This document shows, piece by piece, positions 21,500 to 31,104 of a stretch of 64,000 bases of DNA. Numbering within the stretch: the first letter of the stretch is position 1; the number at the start of each line of letters is the position of its first letter. Origin of the DNA: Legionella sp. PC997 (lineage in GTDB: Bacteria > Pseudomonadota > Gammaproteobacteria > Legionellales > Legionellaceae); contig NZ_CP059576.1 in NCBI RefSeq assembly GCF_014109825.1, forward strand, positions 1 to 64,000, written 5' to 3'. The position numbers were made by a program, and so were the translations under genes. The notes below the pieces were generated by a model. The model was not told the origin of the DNA. It saw nothing but the letters and a program-made list of their open reading frames with translations, and made no database searches.

Positions 21500-22765
21500 G
21501 TGTTTGAACGTCCTCAAGGCGGCGAGCGAGCGATATTGGTGCAATTAGCACTACCGGGAGTGGATGCAGATAAAGCATTACAAGAATTTGAAGAATTAGC
21601 TCTTTCGGCAAAAGCGGAATTATTAGATTGTGTTTTAGGTACTCGTGCAACTCCTGACGCCAAGTATTATATTGGTAAAGGTAAGGCGGAAGAGATTGCT
21701 CAGATGGTGAAAGAGCTTGATGCAGAATTGGTTTTAGTAAACCATGAATTATCCCCATCTCAAGAGCGAAATCTGGAGCGTTTATTTGAATGCCGAGTAG
21801 TCGATAGAAGTGGTTTGATCCTTGATATTTTTGCCCAGCGCGCCCGAACCTTTGAAGGAAAGCTGCAAGTTGAGCTGGCTCAATTACAACATTTATCAAC
21901 TCGACTTATCCGAGGCTGGACCCATTTGGAGCGCCAAAAAGGGGGTATTGGTTTGCGAGGCCCGGGGGAAACCCAATTAGAAACAGACCGCCGATTATTG
22001 CGAGAGCGCATTAAATACATTAACAAACGTTTGGAAAAAGTACGTAGCAGCCGCGACCAGAACCGCCAAGCCAGACGTAAAGCCTCTTTGCAGACCGTGT
22101 CTTTAGTGGGTTATACCAATGCGGGGAAATCCACTTTATTCAATGCACTGACCGGCGAAAGCATTTATGTGGCTAACCAGTTGTTTGCTACATTGGATCC
22201 CACCATGCGTCAGCTCAATTTACCTGGCTCTTCTTCGGTGATTTTAACCGATACAGTGGGTTTTATTCGAGATTTACCGCATCAATTAGTAGAAGCATTT
22301 CGTGCTACTTTAGAGGAGACACAACAGGCCGACTTACTATTGCATGTGATTGATATTTCGGATCCGCACTGGCGGGACAATGTGTTTTCGGTGCAACAAG
22401 TTCTAGATGAATTGGGAGTTCATGATGTTCCCATAATTCAAGTATTCAATAAAATTGATTTGCAAGAAGGTTGGGAACCTAAAATTGATTATCAAGAAGA
22501 CAAATGCAAAGTATGGATTTCTGCGGCATCCAATTTGGGCTTAGATTTACTTAAAGAGGCTATAAGCAATCAGTTGCATGGAGCGGTGCTTGTGGAAGAT
22601 GTGGTACTAAAAGCGACCCAGGCAAAATTGCGGGCGCAATTGTATGAGTTGGGTGCTGTTTTAAGTGAGTCACATAATGAAGACGGGGATTGGTTATTGA
22701 AGATTCGTCTTACCAAACCACAAAAACAACGTTTGTTTGCAATGGATAGTCCACCATCTTTGTAA
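21500..22765 (+). CDS. hflX: Ribosome-associated GTPase HflX
   Basis: HflX is a GTPase that binds 50S subunits and splits stalled or heat-damaged ribosomes. The N-terminal HflX domain contains the GGxGxRGPGETQLE segment (near residue 150). G1 is GYTNAGKST (about 204-212), G3 is DTVGFIRDLPH and G4 is NKID. The 421-residue length is normal. The start is GTG 21500, with CGGAG 9 bases upstream. Its usual partner hfq is about 7.8 kb upstream, so here it must rely on another promoter. Confidence 0.96.
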   Translation: MFERPQGGERAILVQLALPGVDADKALQEFEELALSAKAELLDCVLGTRATPDAKYYIGKGKAEEIAQMVKELDAELVLVNHELSPSQERNLERLFECRVVDRSGLILDIFAQRARTFEGKLQVELAQLQHLSTRLIRGWTHLERQKGGIGLRGPGETQLETDRRLLRERIKYINKRLEKVRSSRDQNRQARRKASLQTVSLVGYTNAGKSTLFNALTGESIYVANQLFATLDPTMRQLNLPGSSSVILTDTVGFIRDLPHQLVEAFRATLEETQQADLLLHVIDISDPHWRDNVFSVQQVLDELGVHDVPIIQVFNKIDLQEGWEPKIDYQEDKCKVWISAASNLGLDLLKEAISNQLHGAVLVEDVVLKATQAKLRAQLYELGAVLSESHNEDGDWLLKIRLTKPQKQRLFAMDSPPSL

Positions 22766-22938
22766 CTGCTTGGACCTTACGAGGTCATCGTTTATGCTCG
22801 ATAAATAATTAGCTCATAATGCTCTGATATATCTTCTTTTGGGGAGTTTATTAGGAGGAATTGTTGTTTATCCTTAGTACATTCCCAAACAGGCGAGTCT
22901 CGCACTTAATTAATTCCCTTACTGTGTTTGCGAAATGG

Positions 22939-22958
22939 ATTCCCGCCTATGCGGGAAT
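22939..22958. repeat. Short REP-like inverted repeat
   Basis: ATTCCCGC-CTAT-GCGGGAAT, followed by GACCACTGAAC, resembles the dispersed 'ATTCCCGC...GCGGGAAT' intergenic repeats common in gammaproteobacteria. It lies in the 228-base gap between the converging hflX and tlpA-like genes and could end transcription from either side. Confidence 0.6.
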
Positions 22959-22993
22959 GACCACTGAACTTTCGACACAACACTAATCTAGAT

Positions 22994-23455
22994 TTATGTT
23001 TTTTTTATCACGGTGTCTAGGGTTTTAAGATCTTGACCACCATAAAGAGTATTAACAAGTTCTCCTTGTGGATTGATAACGAAGGTAACAGGCACGCCAA
23101 TTATATCCCCTAATCCTAATGCTAGGGCAGGGTCAGTAGCTAATGATGGGTATAAAATATTAAATTTTCGAATCAGTTTTTTTTGCTTATCTACTGGAAG
23201 TCCATCATAGTTTACAGCGAACAAGAGGATGGGATCATTTTCGTGTTTTCGATAAAAATGATTCAATTCGGGAATTTCGTCAATACAAGTTTTACACCAG
23301 CCTGCCCAATAATTAATAAGAACCCATTTCCCTTTCAAAGAGGAAAAAGAAATTGTATTTCCTTGGGTATCTTTAAGGAGAACATCCGCCTGACCCATGG
23401 CTGTTGTGCTTATCAATATCAATGCTGCAAATAAGGTTTTTATTTTTGAGTTCAT
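22994..23455 (-). CDS. TlpA/ResA-like periplasmic thioredoxin
   Basis: This is a thiol-disulfide oxidoreductase, probably periplasmic. It has a signal peptide (MNSKIKTLFAALILISTTAMGQA), a thioredoxin fold with the redox motif WCKTC in NYWAGWCKTCIDEIPELN, and the cis-Pro loop GVPVTFVINPQG. About 153 residues from ATG 23455; a GTG at 23470 would add five residues before the signal and is less likely. Family members reduce cytochrome c apoproteins or protect exported proteins. No cytochrome-maturation genes are nearby, so the substrate is unknown. Confidence 0.85.
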   Translation of the reverse strand: MNSKIKTLFAALILISTTAMGQADVLLKDTQGNTISFSSLKGKWVLINYWAGWCKTCIDEIPELNHFYRKHENDPILLFAVNYDGLPVDKQKKLIRKFNILYPSLATDPALALGLGDIIGVPVTFVINPQGELVNTLYGGQDLKTLDTVIKKT

Positions 23456-23605
23456 AGTTATCTCATGCACTATTTAGAAGCTGCTTTGTACTATACCAAA
23501 AAACACTCCTAAAATCGCATAATTCGAATGAGTTTGGTTGCCTATAGACCCTTGTCTAATGATTTAGGTATGATGTTTGAATTTTAAAAATAATCGAGAT
23601 CTCCA

Positions 23606-24214
23606 ATGGCTAAACTCTATTTCTATTTTGCAGCAATGAATGCAGGAAAAAGTACGGTGCTCCTGCAATCAAGTTATAACTATCGTGAACGCGGCATGAA
23701 TACTTTATTATTTACCCCAGCCATAGATAATCGTTATCAGCAGGGTATGGTTTATTCCCGTATTGGCTTATCTGAACCCGCTTTGATATTTAATTCAAAA
23801 GATGATCTCTATCAACACGTCCTAGCGCAAGAAAAAAAATACGCATGTATTTTAATTGACGAAGCCCAATTTTTAACGCGAGCACAAGTACATCAATTAA
23901 CCGAAATCACGGATCAATTGAGTATTCCGGTGCTTGCCTATGGATTGCGTACGGATTTTCGCGGTGAATTATTTGAAGGGAGTCAATATCTTTTAGCGTG
24001 GGCAGATGAATTGATTGAACTCAAAACCATTTGTCACTGCGGACGCAAAGCGACCATGATTTTACGCTTAAATGCTCAAGGAAAGGTCATCACTGAAGGG
24101 GAACAAGTTGTTATTGGTGGTAATGATATGTATTCCTCTACGTGTCGTAAGCACTTTAAACAACGAGAACCAGGAATCATTAGCGTTATAAAAGAACAAT
24201 TGACCGAATCCTAA
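23606..24214 (+). CDS. tdk: Thymidine kinase
   Basis: Tdk phosphorylates thymidine to dTMP using ATP, salvaging deoxynucleosides. The P-loop is AAMNAGKST (residues 9-17), the Walker B-like segment is [10 protein letters not shown], and the lasso-domain zinc site uses CHC near residue 152 and a second cysteine in STCRKHF near the C-terminus. The 202-residue length is typical of the bacterial type II family. It is a single gene converging on the first paralog of the pair that follows. Confidence 0.95.
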   Translation: MAKLYFYFAAMNAGKSTVLLQSSYNYRERGMNTLLFTPAIDNRYQQGMVYSRIGLSEPALIFNSKDDLYQHVLAQEKKYACILIDEAQFLTRAQVHQLTEITDQLSIPVLAYGLRTDFRGELFEGSQYLLAWADELIELKTICHCGRKATMILRLNAQGKVITEGEQVVIGGNDMYSSTCRKHFKQREPGIISVIKEQLTES

Positions 24215-24277
24215 AATTCTATCAGCCCTCCATTGAATCTCAAGGACCCCAGGTGCCGCAAAAATCTTCCTCAACAC

Positions 24278-25372
24278 TTAAAGTTTATGATGCAAACTGT
24301 CGGTAATTGTAGGAATTTGTTCTTTCACAGGGTTAGCTTCGATTATCTGCTGTGCATATTCAACGAGTTCTTCGGAGGCAATAGGAATTTCTTTGGGAAC
24401 ATCCTGCAAAACCATGGTTTCTCCAGATGTTGTATATTTTTCTAGAATTTCTTGATACCTCGGTGAACCCATCATGCACGCTGCGTCAGCCATAGTTAAA
24501 ATTCTAAAGCCTTCTTTGGCAATTCCCAATTCTTGTGCTCTTTGATTCATTTTATCGAAATACTTAAAAAATAGGGGACCTTCAGCGGTGGTAGTTGAAG
24601 CAATCTCGATGGACATTATTCTTTTACGAAAGAGTGGGTTAACGAAGGTTGTAGTATCTAGGGTATCTGCTTTAATAAAACCGCTTAAAATACGACCAGC
24701 TCCTTGCACAAGTACTAAACTATGCAAATCAAAATCAAATTGAGGGCGCCAATCATCTTCTTTAGTGGCGCCCAAAACTACGGTGGTTTCATTATTTCCC
24801 TGAGCAAGATCAAATATATTCTCACCTCGTGTATATTCGCCAGGTGCCTGTTGTGCGTTGAGAATACTTTGATAATATTCGAACTGTTCTACATCGATAT
24901 GTCTTGCAGTTTGTGGACGAATATATACTGCAGGTAGACACATGGATGCAATGGCCCCTTTTGCAGCAATGAGCTGAAATCCTATCATATATTCTTTAAC
25001 CGTATGTGGATCCGGTGAGGTCGACAGTAACACACAACTCTTAGGGTTATGGATAAATTCAGCAATGTTTAAAGAAAAAGGTCTTCTAGTGTATTTTCCA
25101 GCACCGAATCTTCCATCGATTGCAATACTTTCTACTTCATCAAAACCTGCCATCCCTCGGTGAATAATATCTAATCCATGGGGTAAGTTACTGAGCATTT
25201 GATGATATTCGACTTTGGCCCTTTTAATAGGCACATGGTGATGCTTACCTTCAGAGGGTAGATCGCGTGCGGGGCTAAAAAGCCTTCCAAGGCTACCGGA
25301 TTTTGCCAAATGGTTTAAAATTAGACGACGGGATGGACTAACAGGTGCATTTCGCGTGACTCGGCCTAACAT
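24278..25372 (-). CDS. Effector-like protein with HRG/STS motifs (paralog 1)
   Basis: This 364-residue cytosolic-type protein has no signal peptide or membrane segment. It is strongly similar along its length to the neighbour at 25600-26718, apart from the N-terminal 50 residues. Conserved blocks include IHRGMAGF (R72), LLSTSPDP (S117-S119) and GNNETTVVLGA (E195). Their order recalls the R, STS and Glu positions of cholera-toxin-group ADP-ribosyltransferases; this is my inference, since the E-x-E pair is incomplete (N-x-E). Its place near hflX recalls the effector cegC1 of L. pneumophila, which I cannot confirm. GGAGG precedes ATG 25372. Confidence 0.6.
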   Translation of the reverse strand: MLGRVTRNAPVSPSRRLILNHLAKSGSLGRLFSPARDLPSEGKHHHVPIKRAKVEYHQMLSNLPHGLDIIHRGMAGFDEVESIAIDGRFGAGKYTRRPFSLNIAEFIHNPKSCVLLSTSPDPHTVKEYMIGFQLIAAKGAIASMCLPAVYIRPQTARHIDVEQFEYYQSILNAQQAPGEYTRGENIFDLAQGNNETTVVLGATKEDDWRPQFDFDLHSLVLVQGAGRILSGFIKADTLDTTTFVNPLFRKRIMSIEIASTTTAEGPLFFKYFDKMNQRAQELGIAKEGFRILTMADAACMMGSPRYQEILEKYTTSGETMVLQDVPKEIPIASEELVEYAQQIIEANPVKEQIPTITDSLHHKL

Positions 25373-25426
25373 AACTTGGCCCTCCGGGCTAGGTGATTAA
25401 ATTTAAATTCAACTGCTTATTATATA

Positions 25427-25454
25427 ATCATAGCATAGGGTGGGTTTTGTTCAA
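25427..25454 (-). promoter_or_regulatory. Predicted promoter of paralog 1
   Basis: On the minus strand TTGAAC (25449-25454) and TATGAT (25427-25432) are 16 bases apart, about 55 bases upstream of the start codon. This is a reasonable sigma-70-type match. Confidence 0.45.
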
Positions 25455-25599
25455 AAATCAGGCATAAAGAGTGGCGGTATATTATTGAACAAAGGTTTTT
25501 AAAGAAAGTAAGGAGAAAATTTTAAATAGGTGGGTGGACGGGTTGCAGTAAAACTCGCTTAAATTCCAATTTATTGGAATCTAAGCGTCTTTGTGGGAA

Positions 25600-26718
25600 T
25601 TAAGACTTATGCTCCATTTGTTGTTGGGATAATGTCTCTGTTTCGTATTTTTCAGGATTAGCCTCGATCATCTGACGCGCATATTCTACGAGATCCTCTG
25701 AAGCAATAGAGACTTCTTCGGGAACCGTTTGCAATATCATGGTAGTACCCGAGGTAGAATATTTTTCCAGAACTTCTTGATATTTAAGTGAGGCCATTAA
25801 AAAAGAGGCATCAGCCAACGTTAAAACTCTAAAACCCTCTTTAGTAATTCCTACTTCTTGTGATCGCTTATTCATCCTATCAAATTGGTTTTTAAAAGCA
25901 TCTCCTTCGGAGGTATTTGTTGAAGCAATTTCTATAGACATTATTCTTTTACGAAAGAATGGATTTAGAATAGTTGTAGTATCTACAGAGTCAGCTTTTG
26001 TAAAACTACTTTTAATGCGCCCCGCTCCCTCTACAAGTACTAAACTATAGAGATCGGTATGAAGTTGAGGACGCCAGTCATCCTTTTTAGAAGCACCCAA
26101 GACTACCGTAGTTTCATTATTTCCTTGAGCAAGATCAAAAATATTTTCCGACCGTACGCGATTCCCTAACTCCACTGCTCCATCAAGAATCTGTTGATAA
26201 TATTGGAACGATTCAACATCGACATGTCTTGCTGTTTGTGGACGGATATATACTGCAGGTAAACACATAGAGGCAATGGCCCCTTTTGCATTAATGAGCT
26301 GAAATCCTACCATGTACTCTCTAACGGTATAGGGATCCGGTGAGGTAGAGAGCAACAAACAACTCTTAGGATCATGTATAAATTGAGCAATATCTAAACA
26401 AACCGGTCTTTTAGTATATTTACCTGCTCCGAATTTTCCTTCGGTCGCAATACTTTCTACTTCAGCAAATCCTGCCATGCCACGATGAACGAAATCTTCT
26501 TGTTTTGGCAAACTGTCAAGCATCTGATGATAATTTACTTGGGCTTTTTGAGTCGATATAGGATGTTTTTCATGACTGTGTTTTACGAGATGCTCAAGTT
26601 GCTGGTAGCGAAGGTTATGGCTAAAAATGGTTCCTAACTTACCACTAAAGGATGAAGACTTTATCTGTTTTAGAACCACAAAACTCAAAGGGCTTAACTC
26701 GCGTACTTTGCTCCACAT
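25600..26718 (-). CDS. Effector-like protein with HRG/STS motifs (paralog 2)
   Basis: A 372-residue paralog of the adjacent minus-strand gene, evidently from a tandem duplication. It retains VHRGMAGF (R79), LLSTSPDP (S124-S126) and GNNETTVVLGA (E202), while the N-terminal 50 residues and the last 20 differ. The two genes are separated by 227 bases and have separate ribosome-binding sites (GCGGAGATATT here), so they are probably transcribed separately. No membrane segments or signal peptide are visible. Conservation of the same three blocks in both copies argues that they are functionally important. The enzymatic role is unproven. Confidence 0.6.
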   Translation of the reverse strand: MWSKVRELSPLSFVVLKQIKSSSFSGKLGTIFSHNLRYQQLEHLVKHSHEKHPISTQKAQVNYHQMLDSLPKQEDFVHRGMAGFAEVESIATEGKFGAGKYTKRPVCLDIAQFIHDPKSCLLLSTSPDPYTVREYMVGFQLINAKGAIASMCLPAVYIRPQTARHVDVESFQYYQQILDGAVELGNRVRSENIFDLAQGNNETTVVLGASKKDDWRPQLHTDLYSLVLVEGAGRIKSSFTKADSVDTTTILNPFFRKRIMSIEIASTNTSEGDAFKNQFDRMNKRSQEVGITKEGFRVLTLADASFLMASLKYQEVLEKYSTSGTTMILQTVPEEVSIASEDLVEYARQMIEANPEKYETETLSQQQMEHKS

Positions 26719-26772
26719 AATATCTCCGCATTGTATTTGGCCAATAATGATTATTATTAGGCACTTTAGCTA

Positions 26773-26802
26773 AGCATAGCACAGTGAGATTTTTACACAC
26801 AA
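26773..26802 (-). promoter_or_regulatory. Predicted promoter of paralog 2
   Basis: On the minus strand TTGTGT (26797-26802) and TATGCT (26773-26778) are 18 bases apart, about 55 bases before the start codon, a distance like that for paralog 1. The match is weaker. Confidence 0.35.
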
Positions 26803-26931
26803 AATGGTTTGAGATGTGGTTTCATAAAATCAAGCCTGAGACCCAGCAGCAAGATCGAATTATGTATTTTGAGCTATGCTATATTAGCAAAAGGAAATCA
26901 AAGTTGTTGTTAGTAGTATGGAGCGTATTTC

Positions 26932-27759
26932 ATGAGCGAAATTAAAGTAGAGCGATTAATCAAAGGTATCCTCGTCCGCGAAGGAGCGGGTGTGAAATTA
27001 CATCGCTATATTGGGATAGAGAGAAGCAATGATTTTGAACCGCTGCTTTTACTTGATTATTTCAATAGTGCCGAGCCCCTAGATTATATGGCTGGGTTTC
27101 CTTCCCATCCTCATCGAGGTTTTGAAACTATTACATATTTACTGGATGGCAGTATTACTCATGAAGATAATAAAGGGCATAAAGGGGTTATTGCTGCAGG
27201 CGATGTTCAATGGATGACTGCAGGAAAAGGGATTATTCACTCAGAAATGCCCTCCGCTAATGGCAAACTACATGGCTTGCAACTGTGGTTGAATTTGCCT
27301 GCTGCAGAAAAAATGCGTGCGCCCTTTTATCAAGAAATGCAAAGCGAACAGCTACCTGTGGAAACGCATGATTCAGGCGCTCGGGTAAAAGTCATTGCAG
27401 GTACGACTGATAAAGGAACTCATTCGCCAATTACAGGTATTGCTACCCAACCTTTATTATTTGATATTATTTTACCTCCTGGTGCTAGCATGCAACAGCA
27501 TATTCCCCATGATTATCAGACAATCTTGTTAGTAATTTCTGGAGCGGTTCGTATCGGTGAGCAATTAGTCCAACACGATACTTTGGCAAAACTTGGTACC
27601 GGAGATAATTTGCTTTTGAACGCTGAGACTGCAAGCCAATGTATTCTGATTGCCGCGGCAAGACTCCATGAACCTATAACGCGACATGGGCCATTTGTAA
27701 TGAATACTCAGGAAGAAATTATACAAGCGCTGGACGATTATCGTAATGGTAGATTCTAA
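26932..27759 (+). CDS. Pirin family protein
   Basis: Pirins are double-cupin proteins, some with quercetinase activity, others regulatory. The N-terminal cupin has the metal-binding motifs FPSHPHRGFET and GKGIIHSEMP (His, His, His, Glu). The C-terminal cupin is more degenerate, as is usual. 275 residues is typical. GGAG lies 9 bases before ATG 26932. The gene diverges from paralog 2 and is a stand-alone unit. The physiological substrate cannot be inferred. Confidence 0.93.
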   Translation: MSEIKVERLIKGILVREGAGVKLHRYIGIERSNDFEPLLLLDYFNSAEPLDYMAGFPSHPHRGFETITYLLDGSITHEDNKGHKGVIAAGDVQWMTAGKGIIHSEMPSANGKLHGLQLWLNLPAAEKMRAPFYQEMQSEQLPVETHDSGARVKVIAGTTDKGTHSPITGIATQPLLFDIILPPGASMQQHIPHDYQTILLVISGAVRIGEQLVQHDTLAKLGTGDNLLLNAETASQCILIAAARLHEPITRHGPFVMNTQEEIIQALDDYRNGRF

Positions 27760-27851
27760 GCGTTTGTGATGTACGGGCTTATGTTCACTAAATTTGGTCT
27801 AAAATAAAATTAATGGAATTGAAACTAAACAAGTGAATAGGAGTAAAACCT

Positions 27852-28205
27852 GTGCATCCACGAAAGGAGCAATCTGCCAAAGAAATCTATAGGATTGTCG
27901 ATCAATACTGTGCAGAAAATCGTCACGGTAAATACAGGACAAGCTCGGCTATTCCTCTAGTTTTGGGCATTTCAGATACGGATGCTCAAAAATTGATTAA
28001 TAAAATTATGATTGCATTACCTGATTGTTTTTTTTATTTGGCAAAGCCCGAACGTATCAGGGAAATGATTCATTTTATTGCGCAACAGTATTTGCTTTTC
28101 CAAGCACAAGAAAACATTCATGATGAATTTTTTCCGAATTTACTTATTAATTTTGTTAACCATTTAGTCGAAGAGATTATGCTTCGTTATTACTCATATG
28201 CATGA
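27852..28205 (+). CDS. Small helical hypothetical protein
   Basis: This 117-residue protein is not recognised. It is predicted helical, with hydrophobic patches (LLFQAQ, LLINFVNHLVEEIM) but no clear transmembrane segment or signal peptide. The start is GTG 27852 with AGGAG 8 bases upstream, so it is likely translated. It is followed after 12 bases by another unknown gene and may be co-transcribed with it. Confidence 0.65.
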   Translation: MHPRKEQSAKEIYRIVDQYCAENRHGKYRTSSAIPLVLGISDTDAQKLINKIMIALPDCFFYLAKPERIREMIHFIAQQYLLFQAQENIHDEFFPNLLINFVNHLVEEIMLRYYSYA

Positions 28206-28217
28206 GCAGGTGATTTT

Positions 28218-29321
28218 ATGACTAGAGAAGAGATAATTCAGGGCACGGGGTTGAGAAGCCAAGATCTGAATGTACTCCTTTTGTTGGAGAAAATAATCCA
28301 AGCAGATACCCAAAAGCTTCACGTTGCCTTAACCGTTGCAGAAGAAAACCAGATTATTACTTTTTTAGAGAACGCTATTGGTAATCTGGAGTTAAATAAT
28401 CAACTCCTGGAGTTAGGAAAGTTGTCAAAACATGATACAGGAGTCAGTTTTACTGTGGTAAATATGATGAGAAATGTAACCTTTAAATCAAGGCATTGGC
28501 CTGAATTTAATTTGGATGGCTCACATCAGTTAACTTTATCTCATTTAGGTGCCTTATCTGATTTAGCCTCTCTCACTCGTGATTTAGCCGTCTTTGATCG
28601 TTTGGGTTTAATAGTTGAAAACTCCCCATTGGCTGAGCTTTATCATGATGCTCAAAAGGCGATAAAAGAAGGTTTTTCCAAAGATCTCGATGTTTCTTCC
28701 AAAGCTATGGATTTTGAAATTAAAGCAACCAAAGGTGCGCCCATGTTTCTCCACCCAAATCGTCAAAAAGATGAATTTGTCTTGTCTGAATTTCTCTATA
28801 ATGAGGAATATAAAATTAAATTGGATAAGTTAATTGAACATGATGAAACAAAAGAATTATTAAAGAAGCACTTAGGTGATGATTGGTTAATCCAGTTAGA
28901 ACATAAATTCGGAATAATTCAACGTGAAACTCATGATAGACAATTAATAGGTCCTCTTCATCAGGGACTTATTTCTCAAGATTCTACGGCGCTGGAACAA
29001 TACCTAGCGGAAGATAAAAGCCCGGCAACACTTATTTGTTCTCCATTTGTGGGTATTTGTACGATAGCGGTTATTAAAGAATTAAACCTACAGATAATAC
29101 AAGAGTTGCAAAATAAGGGGGTAGAGAATATTCCATCTCCTGTACTGCAATTACCCCTGAGTGAAAAGCTTGAAGCATTATCCCCTGCTTCTTTTATCGA
29201 TTCCTTGGATAAGTGTAGGGCTTTAGAGCGTTTACCTGGCCAAGCAACACTTATGATGAAAGAACGTTTGAGTGGGGCTAAAAACGAAGAGGAAGATAAG
29301 CCGACCAATCGACCTAAATAA
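28218..29321 (+). CDS. Hypothetical protein, possible Dot/Icm effector
   Basis: This 367-residue, mainly helical, soluble protein is not recognised. The C-terminus is a short charged tail (GAKNEEEDKPTNRPK) with an acidic triplet, a weak resemblance to Dot/Icm E-block signals. No signal peptide is present. It starts at ATG 28218, preceded by AGGTGA, 12 bases after the upstream small gene, which suggests a two-gene operon. A hairpin at 29346-29374 follows. Confidence 0.6.
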   Translation: MTREEIIQGTGLRSQDLNVLLLLEKIIQADTQKLHVALTVAEENQIITFLENAIGNLELNNQLLELGKLSKHDTGVSFTVVNMMRNVTFKSRHWPEFNLDGSHQLTLSHLGALSDLASLTRDLAVFDRLGLIVENSPLAELYHDAQKAIKEGFSKDLDVSSKAMDFEIKATKGAPMFLHPNRQKDEFVLSEFLYNEEYKIKLDKLIEHDETKELLKKHLGDDWLIQLEHKFGIIQRETHDRQLIGPLHQGLISQDSTALEQYLAEDKSPATLICSPFVGICTIAVIKELNLQIIQELQNKGVENIPSPVLQLPLSEKLEALSPASFIDSLDKCRALERLPGQATLMMKERLSGAKNEEEDKPTNRPK

Positions 29322-29345
29322 GGTGGGGACAATAAATTCTCGCCT

Positions 29346-29377
29346 CTACTCCTTCTCCCGCAACCAAGGAGTAGTTT
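29346..29377 (+). terminator. Probable terminator after the 28218-29321 gene
   Basis: CTACTCCTT (29346-29354) pairs with AAGGAGTAG (29366-29374), then TTTATCT. The T-run is short, so it is a moderate candidate. Confidence 0.45.
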
Positions 29378-29400
29378 ATCTATGGAGATAACAAGGATTT

Positions 29401-29440
29401 TTAAAAATAGACTCCCTTCTCCCATTTGGTAGAAGAAGGG
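29401..29440 (-). terminator. Probable terminator of the S28 peptidase gene
   Basis: Read on the minus strand, CCCTTCT (29434-29440) pairs with AGAAGGG (29414-29420), followed by AGTCTATTTTTAAA. It lies 13 bases after the peptidase stop codon. Confidence 0.5.
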
Positions 29441-29452
29441 CTAGGAATAAGC

Positions 29453-30853
29453 TTAATTTAGCCACGTAGCCAACAACGATTCCATTGTTTTCCTTGCCTC
29501 TTTTAATGCATCAGAATCAAATGTAGAGGGGCTATGTAAGTCATCGCAATGAGCGGCTCCTTGGATCAATTGGTAGGTCAATTTAGGATTAATTGCATTT
29601 CCATTTTTTTCTGCTAAGGATAAAGTGGACCAAGGATCGTTTTCTCCATTGGTAAAATAAATATTTGAGCTTAAGATGTCCATTAAAGGAACGTATAAAG
29701 TGTTATTAAGTTCTATGGTGTTAGCAGGTTGAGTTAAACCAAACAAACGTTGGCATACCTGATGATGGTAATCCATATTAATTAACAAAGATCGAGTGGA
29801 AAGCGAAGCGTTAGGATGAGCATTTTGCCAATAACCGTATTCTTTGCAGGATTGATAGTACCACTGGCGCATGCCTAAGCCATCCTTATAATCACTAGGA
29901 TTTTCGCTCATGGCGCCCTGCGCTGTCATTTCTACGGCACTAACATGCATGTCCTTGTATAATTTTTTGGCAAACTCAGCATAGCCTTGAAGTGGGGTTG
30001 GACTTGCAGATAAGCTGGTGCAAAATTCATCGCGCATTCCGTATTGTACTGCGGCAGCTCCGGTGTCAGCGATCAAGTATAAAAAATCAACAGGATCTTC
30101 AACCGCAGATGCATCAAATAACGCTTTCATTTGGTTCCATTTCGTGGCATCACTTAAACTGGCTTCCACGGTACTGACTGCCGCTCGCATTTGATTGGCA
30201 CACTGAGAACCTGCCACTTGAGTCACATGGGCATCATATTCTACAAAGTCTTCTTTAGCCATTACTGGCGCGGATGATGCTAAAGCCCCGACAACTAAAT
30301 AAGGAAATTTTAAACGATAATAAGCGGATAACGAACCAGGGTAAGAGCCTCCAAAAGCGACCCACTTCCCAGTCCAGTTTTTTTCATTGGTTATGCGGCG
30401 TTGAAAGTAAGCCAAATCATCCAATGCAGCTTCTGTAGTTAAAAAACGTAAGTTTTGGGTTGATAATGAATTGAAGGGCAAACTTTCCCCATAGTACCGA
30501 TGTTCCAGAGCAATCAGTTTGGCATGGAACTTTTGTGCATAATTTCTGATTGCGCCATTTAGGGCACGTTTAGTACAAGCCGCTTCCCCGCAAATATAAA
30601 AAAATACCGGAGAGTCATTTGTTGGACCATAAGTTTCATCAATATAGTAGCGTTGAGAAAAAGTCCCTACTGAAGCTTCATTATGATCGATTAATTGTTT
30701 AAAGAAGTGGAGTTGAATGGTTTTCTCAGCAACTAAAGGAATTTTTTCTGTTTGTTTTATCTGCAGATATCGCTCCACCACTCCTGCTTGAGCTGCAGAA
30801 AAAATAGTGCAGAGACTAAGGGATAGTACGGTCCATTTTTTGGTTAACATCAT
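29453..30853 (-). CDS. Secreted S28 family serine peptidase
   Basis: S28 enzymes (prolyl carboxypeptidase/DPP II type) are alpha/beta-hydrolases that cleave after proline, often at acid pH. The nucleophile is in GGSYPG, the Asp in GENDPW and the His in GAAHCDDL: S172, D408 and H437 counted from an upstream ATG at 30859. I favour the in-frame ATG at 30853, because AAGGA is only 2 bases before the first ATG. A signal peptide ends at SAAQA. About 466 residues. S28 peptidases are common in Legionella and in eukaryotes but scarce in other bacteria. It probably acts in the periplasm or is secreted by type II. Confidence 0.9.
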   Translation of the reverse strand: MMLTKKWTVLSLSLCTIFSAAQAGVVERYLQIKQTEKIPLVAEKTIQLHFFKQLIDHNEASVGTFSQRYYIDETYGPTNDSPVFFYICGEAACTKRALNGAIRNYAQKFHAKLIALEHRYYGESLPFNSLSTQNLRFLTTEAALDDLAYFQRRITNEKNWTGKWVAFGGSYPGSLSAYYRLKFPYLVVGALASSAPVMAKEDFVEYDAHVTQVAGSQCANQMRAAVSTVEASLSDATKWNQMKALFDASAVEDPVDFLYLIADTGAAAVQYGMRDEFCTSLSASPTPLQGYAEFAKKLYKDMHVSAVEMTAQGAMSENPSDYKDGLGMRQWYYQSCKEYGYWQNAHPNASLSTRSLLINMDYHHQVCQRLFGLTQPANTIELNNTLYVPLMDILSSNIYFTNGENDPWSTLSLAEKNGNAINPKLTYQLIQGAAHCDDLHSPSTFDSDALKEARKTMESLLATWLN

Positions 30854-31104
30854 ATGCATTATCCTTAATGTGATATAAAGCCTGTTCCTAGTACTGATGG
30901 TTTTTTTACGGTCCTATAATACCAATGCCCCACCATATACAGAGCTTATATTTTTTGCAAGAGCAATAGAAATGTTTTTGTGCTTTGAAAAAAGAGTTAT
31001 TTTTCTGAGGTAAATAGAATAAAAATAATATTTGTACAATTTACTTGGATATTGGCTATTTTCATGCCATGATGATGTCATTGTGAATTTTTTGAGTGAT
31101 TTTT

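Noticed and set aside
21459-21899. 146-codon minus-strand frame opposite hflX
   Set aside because: It is antisense to the conserved N-terminal HflX domain and its translation has no family features.
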